Source of the DNA: Oscillospiraceae bacterium
GTDB taxonomy: Bacteria; Bacillota; Clostridia; Oscillospirales; QAMX01
Length of the DNA: 59,201 bases
Direction: 5' to 3'
NCBI GenBank assembly: GCA_015067705.1
Contig: SVLW01000012.1
Span: 1-59,201, forward strand
Below the pieces are notes generated by a model. The model did not search any database and was not told the origin of the DNA. It saw nothing but the letters and a program-made list of their open reading frames with translations. A program made the position numbers and the translations under genes. Shown in pieces: positions 1 through 8,911 of this stretch. Within the stretch, counting starts at the first letter, position 1. Each line of letters begins with the position of its first letter.

Positions 1-52
1 AGACGGCGACGCCGGTGTGCTGGTCGCCGTAGTCAACAGCCATAATTCTCAT
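1..52 (-). CDS. ruvX: Putative Holliday junction resolvase RuvX/YqgF, N-terminal fragment
   Basis: Only the first 17 codons lie inside the window; the gene runs off the left edge. The visible N-terminus reads MRIMAVDYGDQHTGVAV, which matches the start of the YqgF/RuvX RNase H-like family, where the first conserved aspartate sits in a VDYG/IDYG motif followed by GVA. Known members resolve recombination intermediates or process pre-16S rRNA. The start lies five bases after the stop codon of the hydratase gene, so the two genes are probably co-transcribed. The identification rests on this short motif alone. Confidence 0.75.
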   Translation of the reverse strand, partial: MRIMAVDYGDQHTGVAV

Positions 53-57
53 GGCGA

Positions 58-2259
58 TTACCGATAATAGTTGATGAGGCAGCCGGCCAGCAGGATGTCG
101 CGCTCTTCCTCGGTGAATGCCGGGAGAGAGAGCTTCACGGGGCTGGTCTTGTCGCCATTCAGAATCAATGCCTCCACTTCCGTCAGGCCGTTCTTCAGTG
201 CCTCGCGGATACCGGGCACATAGACATACTGGCCCACGGTAAAGGTGGCGGGGCCGTCACCGGCAAAGGTGAAGGGCAGCATGCCCCAGTTCATCAGATT
301 GGCGCGATAACGGCGGGTGGCGTACTCATAGGCGATGTTGGCGCAGCCGCCCAGCACGCGCTGGCAGGATGCGGCCTGCTCGCGGGCAGAACCGTCGCCG
401 GGACGCACGGCATAGATGCAGCTTCCCACGCCGAAGTCATCGGCGGCAATACCGGCAGCGGCCAGCACGGCTGCAGCGTCCTCGTGGGACATGGCGGCCA
501 CTTCCTTGGCGCGGCCCACATAGCCCGGATCCTTACGGGACAGGGCAAACTCTGCCAGGCCCTTCGGATTGGAACGATAGGAAGAGGTCTCGCCGGAGGG
601 GATCAGTTCGTCGGTGGTGGTGACCGGGTCGGAGATCACGGACACCATACGCATCAGGAGATTTTCCGGCAGTTCCGGCTGTGCGGGCCAGTCGGTGATG
701 TTGGGTCCCAGAACCAGTTCCTGAGTCTTATCAGGCTTGCCGTAGCCGTTATAAACACGGGAAGCATAGGGTGCATCATCATAATGATAGCCGCCCTCGT
801 ACTCCCCGATACCAAGCTCGGTAGCGGGCGTGATGGCACCGCCCATCAGTGCGGAGGCCGCGATGGAGCGGGCATCCATCAGGGCAACGGATGCGATCTG
901 GCCGTTACCGGGCTTGGAGCCCTCACGGTTGGGGAAGTTACGGGTGGAATGACGGATGCTGAGGCCATTATTGTTGGGCGTATCGCCGGCGCCGAAACAG
1001 GGGCCGCAGAACGCGGTCTTACAGCCAACGCCTGCCGCCATGATGCGGGACAGGGCGCCGTTGCGGATCAGCTCCAGGAATACCGGCTGGCTGGCCGGGT
1101 AAATGCTCATATCAAAGTCGCCGCTGCCGATGCTCTTGCCGTCAAGGGCGCGGGACAGATACATCAGGTTCTCAAAGCCGCCGCCGGCGCATCCGGCCAC
1201 GATGCCCTGCTGGGCATAGAGACGGCCGTTTCTCACCTTATCACGCAGCGTGAAAGTGACGCCATCGGGCAGCATCTGGTTGCCCTCGGTCTCGACCTTA
1301 TGAAGGATATCCTCCATATTCTCATTGAGCTCCCGGATGGAGTAAACATTGGAGGGATGGAAGGGCAGGGCGATCATGCTTTCCACACGGGAAAGGTCGA
1401 TCTCCACGGCGCCGTCATAAAGGGCGCCCTCTTCCGGGGCAAGCGCGGTATAGTCGCCGCCTCTGCCATGGAGAGCCAGCCACTCATGCACCCGCTCGTC
1501 GGTCAGCCAGATGGAGGACAGGCAGGCGGATTCGGTGGTCATGACGTCGATGCCGATGCGGTAGTCAACGGACAGATTGGCAATGCCGTCGCCCACGAAC
1601 TCCACCACACGGTTCTTCACGAAACCGGAAGCGAACACCTGACCGATGAGGGTCAGAGCCACGTCCTGGGGGCCAACGCCGGGACGGGGCTTGCCGGTGA
1701 GATGGACGGCGATGACCTCGGGACGGTCGATATCATAGGTCTTGCCCAGGATCTGCTTCACAAGCTCCGGGCCGCCCTCGCCCACTGCCAGAGTACCCAA
1801 CGCGCCATAGCGGGTGTGGCTGTCGGAGCCCAGGATCATCTTGCCGCAGCCGGCGAAGCACTCACGCATGTACTGGTGAATGACGGACTGGTGTGCCGGG
1901 ACGAAATAGCCGCCGTAACGGCGGGCAGCGGAGAGACCATAGCGATGGTCGTCCTCATTGATGGTGCCGCCGACCGCGCAGAGGGAGTTGTGGCAGTTGG
2001 TCAGCACATAGGGCACCGGGAAGCTCTCAAGACCCGATGCGCGGGCAGTCTGGATGATGCCCACATAGGTGATATCATGGGAAGCCAGGGCATCAAACTT
2101 GATGCGCAGCTTCTCCTCCGTACCGCTGTTGTGGGCGGAAAGAATACGGGAAGCCATGGTGCCGCGCTGGGCCGCAGCCTCGTCAAAAGACTCGGCAACA
2201 GCGGATACCGGAACCAGTCGGCCGCCGCGATAAATGACTTTTTCCTGAATGATGCTCAT
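58..2259 (-). CDS. Aconitase-family hydratase (YbhJ-like)
   Basis: This 733-residue protein belongs to the aconitase superfamily and most resembles the YbhJ-type hydratase group, whose substrate is not established. Landmarks are the [19 protein letters not shown] block, the CGPCFG cysteine pair expected to hold a [4Fe-4S] cluster, and the [17 protein letters not shown] segment near a C-terminal swivel domain. Aconitases dehydrate and rehydrate hydroxy-acids such as citrate/isocitrate in the cytoplasm. I chose the ATG at 2257-2259 because GAGGTG lies just upstream and the family begins there; an upstream in-frame ATG at 2304 would add 15 residues across the promoter. It is first in an operon with ruvX. 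Whether it is the cell's citrate aconitase cannot be told from sequence; icd lies 24 kb away. Confidence 0.85.
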   Translation of the reverse strand: MSIIQEKVIYRGGRLVPVSAVAESFDEAAAQRGTMASRILSAHNSGTEEKLRIKFDALASHDITYVGIIQTARASGLESFPVPYVLTNCHNSLCAVGGTINEDDHRYGLSAARRYGGYFVPAHQSVIHQYMRECFAGCGKMILGSDSHTRYGALGTLAVGEGGPELVKQILGKTYDIDRPEVIAVHLTGKPRPGVGPQDVALTLIGQVFASGFVKNRVVEFVGDGIANLSVDYRIGIDVMTTESACLSSIWLTDERVHEWLALHGRGGDYTALAPEEGALYDGAVEIDLSRVESMIALPFHPSNVYSIRELNENMEDILHKVETEGNQMLPDGVTFTLRDKVRNGRLYAQQGIVAGCAGGGFENLMYLSRALDGKSIGSGDFDMSIYPASQPVFLELIRNGALSRIMAAGVGCKTAFCGPCFGAGDTPNNNGLSIRHSTRNFPNREGSKPGNGQIASVALMDARSIAASALMGGAITPATELGIGEYEGGYHYDDAPYASRVYNGYGKPDKTQELVLGPNITDWPAQPELPENLLMRMVSVISDPVTTTDELIPSGETSSYRSNPKGLAEFALSRKDPGYVGRAKEVAAMSHEDAAAVLAAAGIAADDFGVGSCIYAVRPGDGSAREQAASCQRVLGGCANIAYEYATRRYRANLMNWGMLPFTFAGDGPATFTVGQYVYVPGIREALKNGLTEVEALILNGDKTSPVKLSLPAFTEEERDILLAGCLINYYR

Positions 2260-2290
2260 AAATGCACCTCGCATTTTACAGATTGCGCTT

Positions 2291-2320
2291 ATTATACCAT
2301 ACAACCGACAGAAATGTCAG
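2291..2320 (-). promoter_or_regulatory. Promoter of the hydratase gene
   Basis: On the minus strand CTGACA (2315-2320) and a perfect TATAAT (2291-2296) are separated by 18 bp, about 30 bp before the chosen start. The spacer holds CCGACAGAAA (2305-2314), which recurs in two other intergenic regions, and its core forms the inverted repeat GACA-GAAA-TGTC. Confidence 0.6.
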
Positions 2321-2355
2321 CAGTTTTGTGCCTAGTTTTTTTGTCGGATTCATTG

Positions 2356-2361
2356 TATAAT
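2356..2361 (+). promoter_or_regulatory. Candidate -10 box for the DUF3842 gene
   Basis: A perfect TATAAT lies 83 bp before the DUF3842 start. No good -35 hexamer is found 16-18 bp upstream, so this promoter may be weak or need an activator. It diverges from the hydratase promoter. Confidence 0.4.
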
Positions 2362-2444
2362 GGTGCAGGTTGTGCAAAGAGGCAGAATTCTCGCCATTGC
2401 ACGCCGGATATGCAAGAGAAAATCTGTCAGAAACGAGGGGTTTT

Positions 2445-2858
2445 ATGAAAATATTGATTATCGACGGCCAGGGCGGCCGTATGGGAAAAACACTGGTGGA
2501 GCTTTTGAAGGAACAGGCGCCGGAGCAGGAGCTCATCGCCATCGGCACCAACACCATGGCCACCGCCGCCATGCTGAAGGCCGGCGCGGACTATGGCGCC
2601 ACCGGCGAGAATCCCGTGGTGTACAACGCCGCGGACGCCGATCTGATCGCAGGCCCCATCGGCATCATCGCCGCAAATTCCCTCCTGGGCGAGATCACCC
2701 CCGCCATGGCAAATGCCGTCAGCGGCAGCCGCGCCCATAAGGTTTTGATCCCCGTCACCCGCTGTAACCTGACCGTGGCCGGCGTTTCTGACATGAATCT
2801 GAACGAGTATGTGCGACGTGCTGCAGAAATCATTCTGGATATGCGAAAAAAGTATTGA
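2445..2858 (+). CDS. DUF3842 family protein
   Basis: This 137-residue protein starts MKILIIDGQGGRMGK, the characteristic opening of DUF3842, a small Clostridia family of unknown function. The opening resembles a Rossmann-type nucleotide-binding loop (ILIIDGQGGRMG), and the rest (IAIGTNTMATAAMLKAGADYG...) is compatible with one compact alpha/beta domain. The ATG at 2445 is preceded by CGAGGGG at good spacing. It diverges from the hydratase gene and is followed by the unrelated lipoprotein operon. A dinucleotide-binding role is inference only. Confidence 0.8.
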   Translation: MKILIIDGQGGRMGKTLVELLKEQAPEQELIAIGTNTMATAAMLKAGADYGATGENPVVYNAADADLIAGPIGIIAANSLLGEITPAMANAVSGSRAHKVLIPVTRCNLTVAGVSDMNLNEYVRRAAEIILDMRKKY

Positions 2859-2941
2859 TTTTTCCGGGAACTTTTTCGATGGGATCGTCGTCTTAGTACA
2901 TGGCTGAGGCCAATACCCAAAATCAAAGGAGAAAAAACAAC

Positions 2942-3622
2942 ATGATGAAACTTCGTAACCTGCTTTCCCTGCTGATGGCGCTGCTTCTGATGTGCTCCCT
3001 GGTGGCATGTGCCGGCAATACCGATGACAAGAACGACGCTGCGAATGATGACGCCGCCGTCGAAGATAACACTTCCGATAACACCACTACCGATGATCCC
3101 ATCCTTGACGTTCCCGCCGAGGACGAAACCACTGAGGACGAAACCACCGACGACGTGATCCCCGAGGACGAGACCGCAGAGCCCGACGTGGAAGAGGAGA
3201 CCAACGAGCCTGAGGTGGAGGGCGACGCCCCCGCCGCCGAGGGCACCCTGGGCGCTTTCTTCAACACCCTCAGCGAGAACTATGAGATGGCCATGCTGGC
3301 CGATATGGACCGCGACCTCATCGACGCTTACCTGCCGGGCCTCAACGACATCACCCTGGTTCAGTCCGTCATGAAGATGCCCATGATGAGCGCCGTGGTG
3401 TGCGAGATCTACCTGGTGGAGTGCGAGAATGCCGATGACGCCGCAAAGGTCGCCGAGATCTTCGAGGCACGCAAGCAGGCACAGGTGGACGGCGGTGCCT
3501 GGTATCCCGAATCCATCGCTGCCTGGGAACTGACCGAGATCGTGACCTCCGGTAATTTTGTTGCTCTCTTTGCGCATTCCCACGCCGCCGACATGGCCGC
3601 CGACTTCGACGCTGCATTTTAA
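2942..3622 (+). CDS. DUF4358 lipoprotein
   Basis: The 226-residue product has a signal peptide with a lipobox ending LVAC (Cys23). A highly acidic, Thr/Glu/Asp-rich linker (about residues 27-100) follows and probably spans the cell wall. The C-terminal domain of about 120 residues matches DUF4358: MLADMDRDLIDAYLPGL, a conserved MMSAVVCEIYLVE strand and a helix with DDAAKVAEIFEARKQ. DUF4358 lipoproteins often sit beside MBOAT and DHHW genes, as here, which suggests a part in polymer O-acetylation outside the cell; the molecular role is unknown. AAAGGAG precedes the start. It is first of a three-gene operon with 30- and 8-bp gaps. Confidence 0.8.
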   Translation: MMKLRNLLSLLMALLLMCSLVACAGNTDDKNDAANDDAAVEDNTSDNTTTDDPILDVPAEDETTEDETTDDVIPEDETAEPDVEEETNEPEVEGDAPAAEGTLGAFFNTLSENYEMAMLADMDRDLIDAYLPGLNDITLVQSVMKMPMMSAVVCEIYLVECENADDAAKVAEIFEARKQAQVDGGAWYPESIAAWELTEIVTSGNFVALFAHSHAADMAADFDAAF

Positions 3623-3652
3623 GCGATCAATGAACTGATTTTAGGAGGATCT

Positions 3653-5050
3653 ATGGTTTTCTCCAGTATCCCGTTTTTGTTCTTATACTTCCCCATTGTT
3701 CTGGCAATCTATTACATTGCGCCGCTTCGGTGGCGGAATGCCTGGCTCTTTGCCGCGAACCTGGTGTTCTATGGCTGGGGGGAGCCGGTCTATATCCTCC
3801 TGATGCTCTTTTCCATTACCATCAACTATGTCAGTGGACTTCTGATTGAAAAGTACCGGGCCAACGACCGTTTGGCCCGGCGCTTTCTCATAGGGAACAC
3901 CGCGCTGAATCTGCTGCTTCTGATGTTTTTCAAGTATTTCGATCTCTTTGCGGAAACCCTCAGTCTGATTCCCGGGATCGAGATCGCGCCGCTGGGGCTC
4001 ACGCTGCCCATCGGCATTTCCTTCTATACCTTCCAGACCATGTCCTATCCCATCGATCTCTATCGGGGCGACAGCGCCGTGCAGCGCAATTATATCAGCT
4101 TCGGCACCTACGTCACCCTGTTCCCCCAGCTCATTGCAGGCCCCATCGTGCGCTATAAGGACGTGGACGACCAGCTTTCCTATAGAGAGCACAGCACCGC
4201 CAAGTTTGCCTCCGGCGTCACCCGTTTCCTGGTGGGCGTTGGCAAAAAAGTGCTCATCGCCAATCAAATCGGCCAGCTCTGGGATACTTACGCCGTGATG
4301 GGCGCGGGCGAGCTGACCATGATGGGTTCCTGGCTGGGCATCATCGCCTTCTCCCTGCAGATTTACTTTGACTTCTCCGGCTATTCCGATATGGCAATCG
4401 GTCTGGGCCGTATGCTGGGATTTGAATTCCTCGAGAACTTCAACTATCCCTATATTTCCCGCTCCGTCACGGAATTCTGGCGGCGCTGGCATATGTCTCT
4501 GGGCACCTGGTTCCGGGACTATGTATACATCCCCCTGGGCGGCAATCGCCGTGGCATGCCCCGCCAGATCTTCAATATTCTGGTGGTCTGGGCCCTTACC
4601 GGTTTCTGGCACGGCGCCAACTGGACCTTCCTTCTGTGGGGTCTTTATTACGCCCTGTTCCTGATCATCGAAAAACTTTTCCTCTTAAAGTGGCTGGATC
4701 GTGCGCCCCGGGCCGTAAGCCATATTTATGCCCTGCTCATCGCCGTCTGCGGCTGGGTCCTCTTCCAGCTGGACACCCTGCCCCAGGTATTCACCTATTA
4801 TGCCGCCATGTTCGGCATGGGCGGCGCGGGCCTTTCCTGCAGCGCCGATCTCTACCGGCTTTTGAACTATGGCCCCATCCTCCTGATCGCCGTGCTTTCC
4901 TGCACGCCGCTGGGCAGCAGACTCTATGCGCGTCTGCCGGAGCGGGCGCGGGGCATTGTGGCCTGTGCACTGGTGCTTCTGGGTATGATCCTCTCCACCG
5001 CGTATCTGGTGGATGCCACCTATAATCCCTTCCTGTATTTCCGATTCTGA
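3653..5050 (+). CDS. MBOAT family O-acyltransferase (AlgI/PatA-like)
   Basis: This 465-residue polytopic membrane protein has the two hallmark histidines of membrane-bound O-acyltransferases: His280 in RRWHMSLGTWFRDYVYIP and His320 in GFWHGANW. In AlgI, PatA and DltB systems these proteins move acetyl or other acyl groups across the membrane for addition to exported polysaccharides or teichoic acids. It has about ten hydrophobic segments. AGGAGG lies at good spacing before the start. The DHHW gene follows after 8 bp and the DUF4358 lipoprotein precedes it, giving a complete O-acetylation unit. The polymer acceptor cannot be predicted. Confidence 0.92.
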   Translation: MVFSSIPFLFLYFPIVLAIYYIAPLRWRNAWLFAANLVFYGWGEPVYILLMLFSITINYVSGLLIEKYRANDRLARRFLIGNTALNLLLLMFFKYFDLFAETLSLIPGIEIAPLGLTLPIGISFYTFQTMSYPIDLYRGDSAVQRNYISFGTYVTLFPQLIAGPIVRYKDVDDQLSYREHSTAKFASGVTRFLVGVGKKVLIANQIGQLWDTYAVMGAGELTMMGSWLGIIAFSLQIYFDFSGYSDMAIGLGRMLGFEFLENFNYPYISRSVTEFWRRWHMSLGTWFRDYVYIPLGGNRRGMPRQIFNILVVWALTGFWHGANWTFLLWGLYYALFLIIEKLFLLKWLDRAPRAVSHIYALLIAVCGWVLFQLDTLPQVFTYYAAMFGMGGAGLSCSADLYRLLNYGPILLIAVLSCTPLGSRLYARLPERARGIVACALVLLGMILSTAYLVDATYNPFLYFRF

Positions 5051-5058
5051 GGTGCCGT

Positions 5059-6177
5059 ATGAGCAAAAAAAGTCAATTTGCCGTGATTGCGGTATTTCTC
5101 ACCTTCCTTGTCGTGTTCTTTGCGGCAAGTCTCATCCTCCCCGACCGGGATTTTTCCGAGCGGGAAAACCGCTTCCTGGAGGGCCGTCCGAAGTTCTCCT
5201 TCGAGGCGCTCTTTTCCGGTAAGTATATTGCGGAGTATGAAACCTACTCCACCGACCAGTTCCCCTTCCGCGACGGCTGGATCACCCTGAAGGCCCGGGT
5301 GGAGCGGATCTTAGGCAAGCAGGAAAATAACGGCGTATACCTGGGCGAAGGCGACACGCTGATCGAGCCCTTCCACGCACCGGAAACGGACGTGATCCAA
5401 AATAACATGACCGCCGTGAACAAACTGGCGGAAGGTACGGAGGTGCCGGTATACTTTGCCCTGATCCCCGGCAAGGCCGAGGTCTGGGCGGATCGGATGT
5501 CCGCACTCACGCCAAACGACAGTCAGAAGGATCTGATCGACGCGGCCTATGCCCTGTCTCAGGCCGAGACCATCGATATCCACGCCGCCCTCTCCGCCCA
5601 CCGGGACGAAGCGCTCTATTACCGCACCGACCACCACTGGACCACTCTGGGTGCCTATTACGGAGCCGCCGCCATTCTGGACGCCATGGACAGGGGTTCC
5701 ACTCCCCTCGCCGACTATAGCCCCCGTATCGTCTCCGATTCTTTCTACGGCACCACCTACTCAAGCTCCGGTTTTAGCTGGATCGCGCCTGACGAGATGC
5801 GCGTATATGTAGAGCCGTCTGAGGCTCTTACCATTACCAATTATTATTCCGGCGCTCCGGAGGCGGGTCTTCTTTACGACGAGTCGTATCTTGGGAAAAA
5901 GGACAAGTACGCCATGTTCTTCGGCGGCAACACGCCGCTCCTGACCGTGGATACCGGCATGGAGGGCGAACGCCTTTTGATCCTCCGGGACTCCTACACG
6001 GACTGCATGGCCCCCTTCCTCTTCGACGCCTTCTCAGAGATCCATCTCATCGATCTGCGCTATTACCGCGCCAGCATCCTGCAGTATATCGAAGAGAACG
6101 CCATCGACCGGGTTTTGGTACTCTATAACGTAGACAATTTCTCCACCGACACCAATTTCTTCCTCATGGGAAGATAA
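5059..6177 (+). CDS. DHHW-family protein (AlgX/AlgJ-like O-acetyltransferase partner)
   Basis: The 372-residue protein has one N-terminal membrane anchor (about residues 5-28) and an extracellular domain with the DHHW signature at residues 191-194 in YYRTDHHWTTLGAYY. This matches the AlgX/AlgJ SGNH-like fold that takes acyl groups from an MBOAT partner. A later LILRDSYTDCMAPFL segment probably supplies the nucleophile serine of that fold. It starts eight bases after the MBOAT stop, with TGAGGTG as ribosome binding site, and ends just before a strong terminator. Confidence 0.88.
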   Translation: MSKKSQFAVIAVFLTFLVVFFAASLILPDRDFSERENRFLEGRPKFSFEALFSGKYIAEYETYSTDQFPFRDGWITLKARVERILGKQENNGVYLGEGDTLIEPFHAPETDVIQNNMTAVNKLAEGTEVPVYFALIPGKAEVWADRMSALTPNDSQKDLIDAAYALSQAETIDIHAALSAHRDEALYYRTDHHWTTLGAYYGAAAILDAMDRGSTPLADYSPRIVSDSFYGTTYSSSGFSWIAPDEMRVYVEPSEALTITNYYSGAPEAGLLYDESYLGKKDKYAMFFGGNTPLLTVDTGMEGERLLILRDSYTDCMAPFLFDAFSEIHLIDLRYYRASILQYIEENAIDRVLVLYNVDNFSTDTNFFLMGR

Positions 6178-6182
6178 AGAAA

Positions 6183-6219
6183 GCGCCCTGTATGAAGCTT
6201 CATACAGGGCGCATTTTTT
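6183..6219. terminator. Bidirectional intrinsic terminator
   Basis: A perfect 15-bp palindrome (GCGCCCTGTATGAAG and its complement) is followed by six T on the plus strand and by CTTTCTTT on the minus strand. It ends the DHHW operon and probably also the convergent YARHG gene. Confidence 0.9.
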
Positions 6220-6223
6220 GCGC

Positions 6224-7303
6224 TCAGCGCTTGGCGTCCTCGACGGAGCGCATCAGGTTCACGTTATAGCGCTCATAGTCGTTGAGAATGTCATAGTTAA
6301 AGCTGTCGGGATCGGTGGTGCCGATGTACCAGTCCTGGCTGTCGAAATATGTCTGCAGGTCGGCGCTGTCAAAGCGGCGGCCGTGGCGGGCATAGATCTC
6401 ATTGCGGGCCAGGCGGAGTTCGTCGGCGGTGAGGGATTCCAGCTCGCTCTTTTTCAGGTAGCGGCTGTTGCTGTCCTGGAAGAAGTAAGCGGCGACATCG
6501 GGAGTCTCATCAGAAACCGGCTCATCATCCGGCTGCTTCTCCGGCATGGTGCCGTCCAGCGTGCGGATATCTTCCGCACCGGTGGGGATATGCTCGGCGT
6601 CGGTACGCTTGGCGTCACAGATGCCCAGGACGGAAGAATGCATGGTGAAGCCATTCTCGTTCTTCCACACCAGCGGGATCCGCTCCCCGGCAAGGGTCAG
6701 AATCCCGGTGTCCTTTTCGTATGTATAGTCGCCGGGCCACTGGGTGAAGGGATTCTCAAATTCGCCCAGGCCGAAATAGTAAATGGTCAGGCTGCCGTCC
6801 TCGGCAAACTGCCACACGGTTTCCTTCATGAGGGCCATGTCCGCATCCCAGATCCAGACACCGGCCAGATCATAGGTCAGAACGTCCTCCGGCTGATCGT
6901 CCACCGGATCGTCCTCCGCCGGGAGATCGGCGTCGGGATTTGCCTCGGGCTGGGTGGAGACAGGATCCTGCTCGCCCAGATCATCGGTCTCGTTCCCGTT
7001 ATGCAGGATCTTCACACCGATGAAGATCGCCGCCGTGAGAAGGCCCAGGATCACCAGAATCAGCACCACCAGACGCACGGTTCTGAGATTCCGGCGATGG
7101 CGGGCCGCCTGGCGGGAGGCGCCGCGATCCGGATAGGCCGTGCGGGGCCGCTGGGGGATCGTCTCGGAACGAATGGCGGTATGGTCGCGCTGGGGCTCCG
7201 CCGGTTTTTCCGCAGCCGCCGGATTCTCCGGCAGACTCTCGCCGCAGTCCGGACAGGTTTTTACATCATCAGGCAGCACTTTGCCGCATTTTTCACAAGT
7301 CAT
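6224..7303 (-). CDS. Zinc-ribbon membrane protein with YARHG domain
   Basis: The protein is 359 residues from the ATG at 7303, which has AAAGGAG nine bases upstream; an alternative start at 7342 lacks one. It opens with a zinc ribbon (Cys3, Cys6, Cys17, Cys20). A basic proline-rich stretch, one membrane segment (about 76-98) and an acidic linker follow, then a beta-rich domain (GVWIWDADMALMKETVWQF...) and a C-terminal YARHG domain with the diagnostic NEIYARHGRRF. YARHG domains are extracellular and of unknown function, often in peptidoglycan- or adhesion-related proteins. The topology predicts the ribbon inside and the YARHG domain outside the cell. Confidence 0.85.
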   Translation of the reverse strand: MTCEKCGKVLPDDVKTCPDCGESLPENPAAAEKPAEPQRDHTAIRSETIPQRPRTAYPDRGASRQAARHRRNLRTVRLVVLILVILGLLTAAIFIGVKILHNGNETDDLGEQDPVSTQPEANPDADLPAEDDPVDDQPEDVLTYDLAGVWIWDADMALMKETVWQFAEDGSLTIYYFGLGEFENPFTQWPGDYTYEKDTGILTLAGERIPLVWKNENGFTMHSSVLGICDAKRTDAEHIPTGAEDIRTLDGTMPEKQPDDEPVSDETPDVAAYFFQDSNSRYLKKSELESLTADELRLARNEIYARHGRRFDSADLQTYFDSQDWYIGTTDPDSFNYDILNDYERYNVNLMRSVEDAKR

Positions 7304-7418
7304 CTGGGGGTTACTCCTTTCGTGACGGGGGATTGCCTGCACCGGAAAGCCTTTCTTTCCGGATTATGTTAATTATACCATAGTTCTCCTCCTGCCGCAA
7401 GGCATTGGGGAAGAATCC

Positions 7419-7439
7419 GGCAGGAAATCATTTCCTGCC
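7419..7439. promoter_or_regulatory. Perfect 21-bp palindrome, possible operator
   Basis: GGCAGGAAAT-C-ATTTCCTGCC is a perfect inverted repeat around a single central base, in the 306-bp gap between the divergent YARHG and cysteine-desulfidase-type genes. There is no T-run, so a protein-binding site is likelier than a terminator. The gap also holds a minus-strand TATAAT near 7373-7378 and one CCGACAGAAA copy (7458-7467). Confidence 0.4.
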
Positions 7440-7524
7440 GAAAAGATAGACGCAGTTCCGACAGAAATTCTTTCATAATATCCGTCAATTCCCGGAAAAG
7501 GCGCAGAGGGGCCGGACATAAGCC

Positions 7525-7553
7525 TTGCAGTTTTCGGCAAAAACTGATAAACT
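7525..7553 (+). promoter_or_regulatory. Promoter of the cysteine desulfidase-type gene
   Basis: TTGCAG (7525-7530) and TAAACT (7548-7553) are separated by 17 bp, about 57 bp before the start codon. Confidence 0.5.
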
Positions 7554-7609
7554 GTTTTTATCTATCCTTTCAAGAGTGATTTGCGTGCAAGAAACAGATG
7601 AGGTGAGAC

Positions 7610-8881
7610 ATGACCATCCACGATAACCGATATCAGCAGTATGTCAAGATTCTCCGGGAGGAACTGGTGCCCGCCATGGGATGCACGGAGCCCATCGCCA
7701 TTGCCTATGCCGCGGCGCTGGTCCGCCATACCCTGGGTGCTCTGCCGGACCGCGTGACCGTGGAGGTCAGCGGCAATATCATCAAAAACGTCAAAAGTGT
7801 CGTGGTGCCTCACACCGGCGGTCTGCGGGGCATTGCCTCCGCCGTGGCGGCGGGTGTGGTGGCCGGTGATGAGGAAAAGGAACTGGAGGTCATCTCCCGG
7901 GTAACGGAAGAAGAGATCGCGGCCATCCGGGACTATGCCGCTCATGCGGAGATCCATGTCCGTCACGCCAGTACCCCCCACATCTTCGACATCATGATCA
8001 CCGCAAGCCGCGGGGCGGAGTCCGCCTTCGTCCGCATTGCCCAGCATCACACCAATGTGGTCTGCATCCGCCGGGGCGAGGAGATCCTTCTTGAGAAGGA
8101 GATCGCCCGGGAGGAAAACGGCCTCACCGACCGCAGCACCATGAATATCGAATCCATCATCGAGTTCGCGGACTGCGTGGAAATTCCCGATGTAGAGGCG
8201 GTTTTGAACCGCCAGATTGCATATAATATGGCCATCGCCGAGGAGGGACTCAGGAATCCCTACGGCGCCAATATCGGCAAAACCCTGCTCCGCAATCACG
8301 GCGGCGATTTATTCTATAAAATGCGCGCCTATGCCGCGGCCGCCAGCGACGCCCGCATGAACGGCTGTGAGCTGCCGGTCATCATCAATTCCGGCAGCGG
8401 CAACCAGGGCATCACCACCAGTGTGCCGGTGATCGTCTACGCCAGAACCCAGCGCATGACCCAGGAAGAGCTGCTGCGGGCGCTGTGCGTCTCCAATCTG
8501 GTGACGGCGCACTTGAAAACCGGCATCGGCCGGCTCTCCGCCTACTGCGGTGCCGTCAGCGCCGGATGCGGCGCGGCGGCGGGTATCGCCTATCTCATGG
8601 GCGGACGCTATGACATGATCGCCCACACCGTAGTGAACGCCCTGGCCATGTGCTCCGGCATCGTCTGCGACGGTGCCAAGGCCAGTTGTGCCGCAAAGAT
8701 CTCCTCCGCCATCGACGCCGGACTTCTGGGCCTTGAGATGTATCAAAGCGGCGACCAGTTCTATGGCGGCGAGGGTCTCGTGAAAAAGGGTGTCGAGAAC
8801 ACCATCTCCGTCATCGGTGACCTGGCCTCCAAAGGCATGAGCGAAACCGATCGGGAGATCATCCGTCTCATGATGGACTAA
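7610..8881 (+). CDS. L-cysteine desulfidase / serine dehydratase alpha-like (UPF0597, CyuA/CdsB type)
   Basis: This 423-residue protein belongs to the UPF0597 family, which includes the iron-sulfur L-cysteine desulfidases (YhaM/CyuA, CdsB) that break cysteine into pyruvate, ammonia and sulfide. Expected cluster cysteines are visible: Cys25 in PAMGCTEP, YCGAVSAGCG, and CSGIVCDGAKASC. A glycine-rich INSGSGNQGITTSVP block is also typical. GAGGTGAGAC before ATG gives a clear start. Related serine dehydratases share the fold, so the substrate could be serine or another amino acid. It has its own promoter and is followed 30 bp later by an M16 protease gene. Confidence 0.82.
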   Translation: MTIHDNRYQQYVKILREELVPAMGCTEPIAIAYAAALVRHTLGALPDRVTVEVSGNIIKNVKSVVVPHTGGLRGIASAVAAGVVAGDEEKELEVISRVTEEEIAAIRDYAAHAEIHVRHASTPHIFDIMITASRGAESAFVRIAQHHTNVVCIRRGEEILLEKEIAREENGLTDRSTMNIESIIEFADCVEIPDVEAVLNRQIAYNMAIAEEGLRNPYGANIGKTLLRNHGGDLFYKMRAYAAAASDARMNGCELPVIINSGSGNQGITTSVPVIVYARTQRMTQEELLRALCVSNLVTAHLKTGIGRLSAYCGAVSAGCGAAAGIAYLMGGRYDMIAHTVVNALAMCSGIVCDGAKASCAAKISSAIDAGLLGLEMYQSGDQFYGGEGLVKKGVENTISVIGDLASKGMSETDREIIRLMMD

Positions 8882-8911
8882 GGAAACGAATCAGGAAAAG
8901 GAGACTATCCT

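Noticed and set aside
484-2448. Long open frame opposite the hydratase gene (also opposite icd and blaR1)
   Set aside because: These frames are shadows caused by high GC and codon bias in the real gene; products are low-complexity and lack start signals and family motifs.
7440-7524. Riboswitch before the cysteine desulfidase-type gene
   Set aside because: No paired core of a known riboswitch is visible and the region lies upstream of the promoter.
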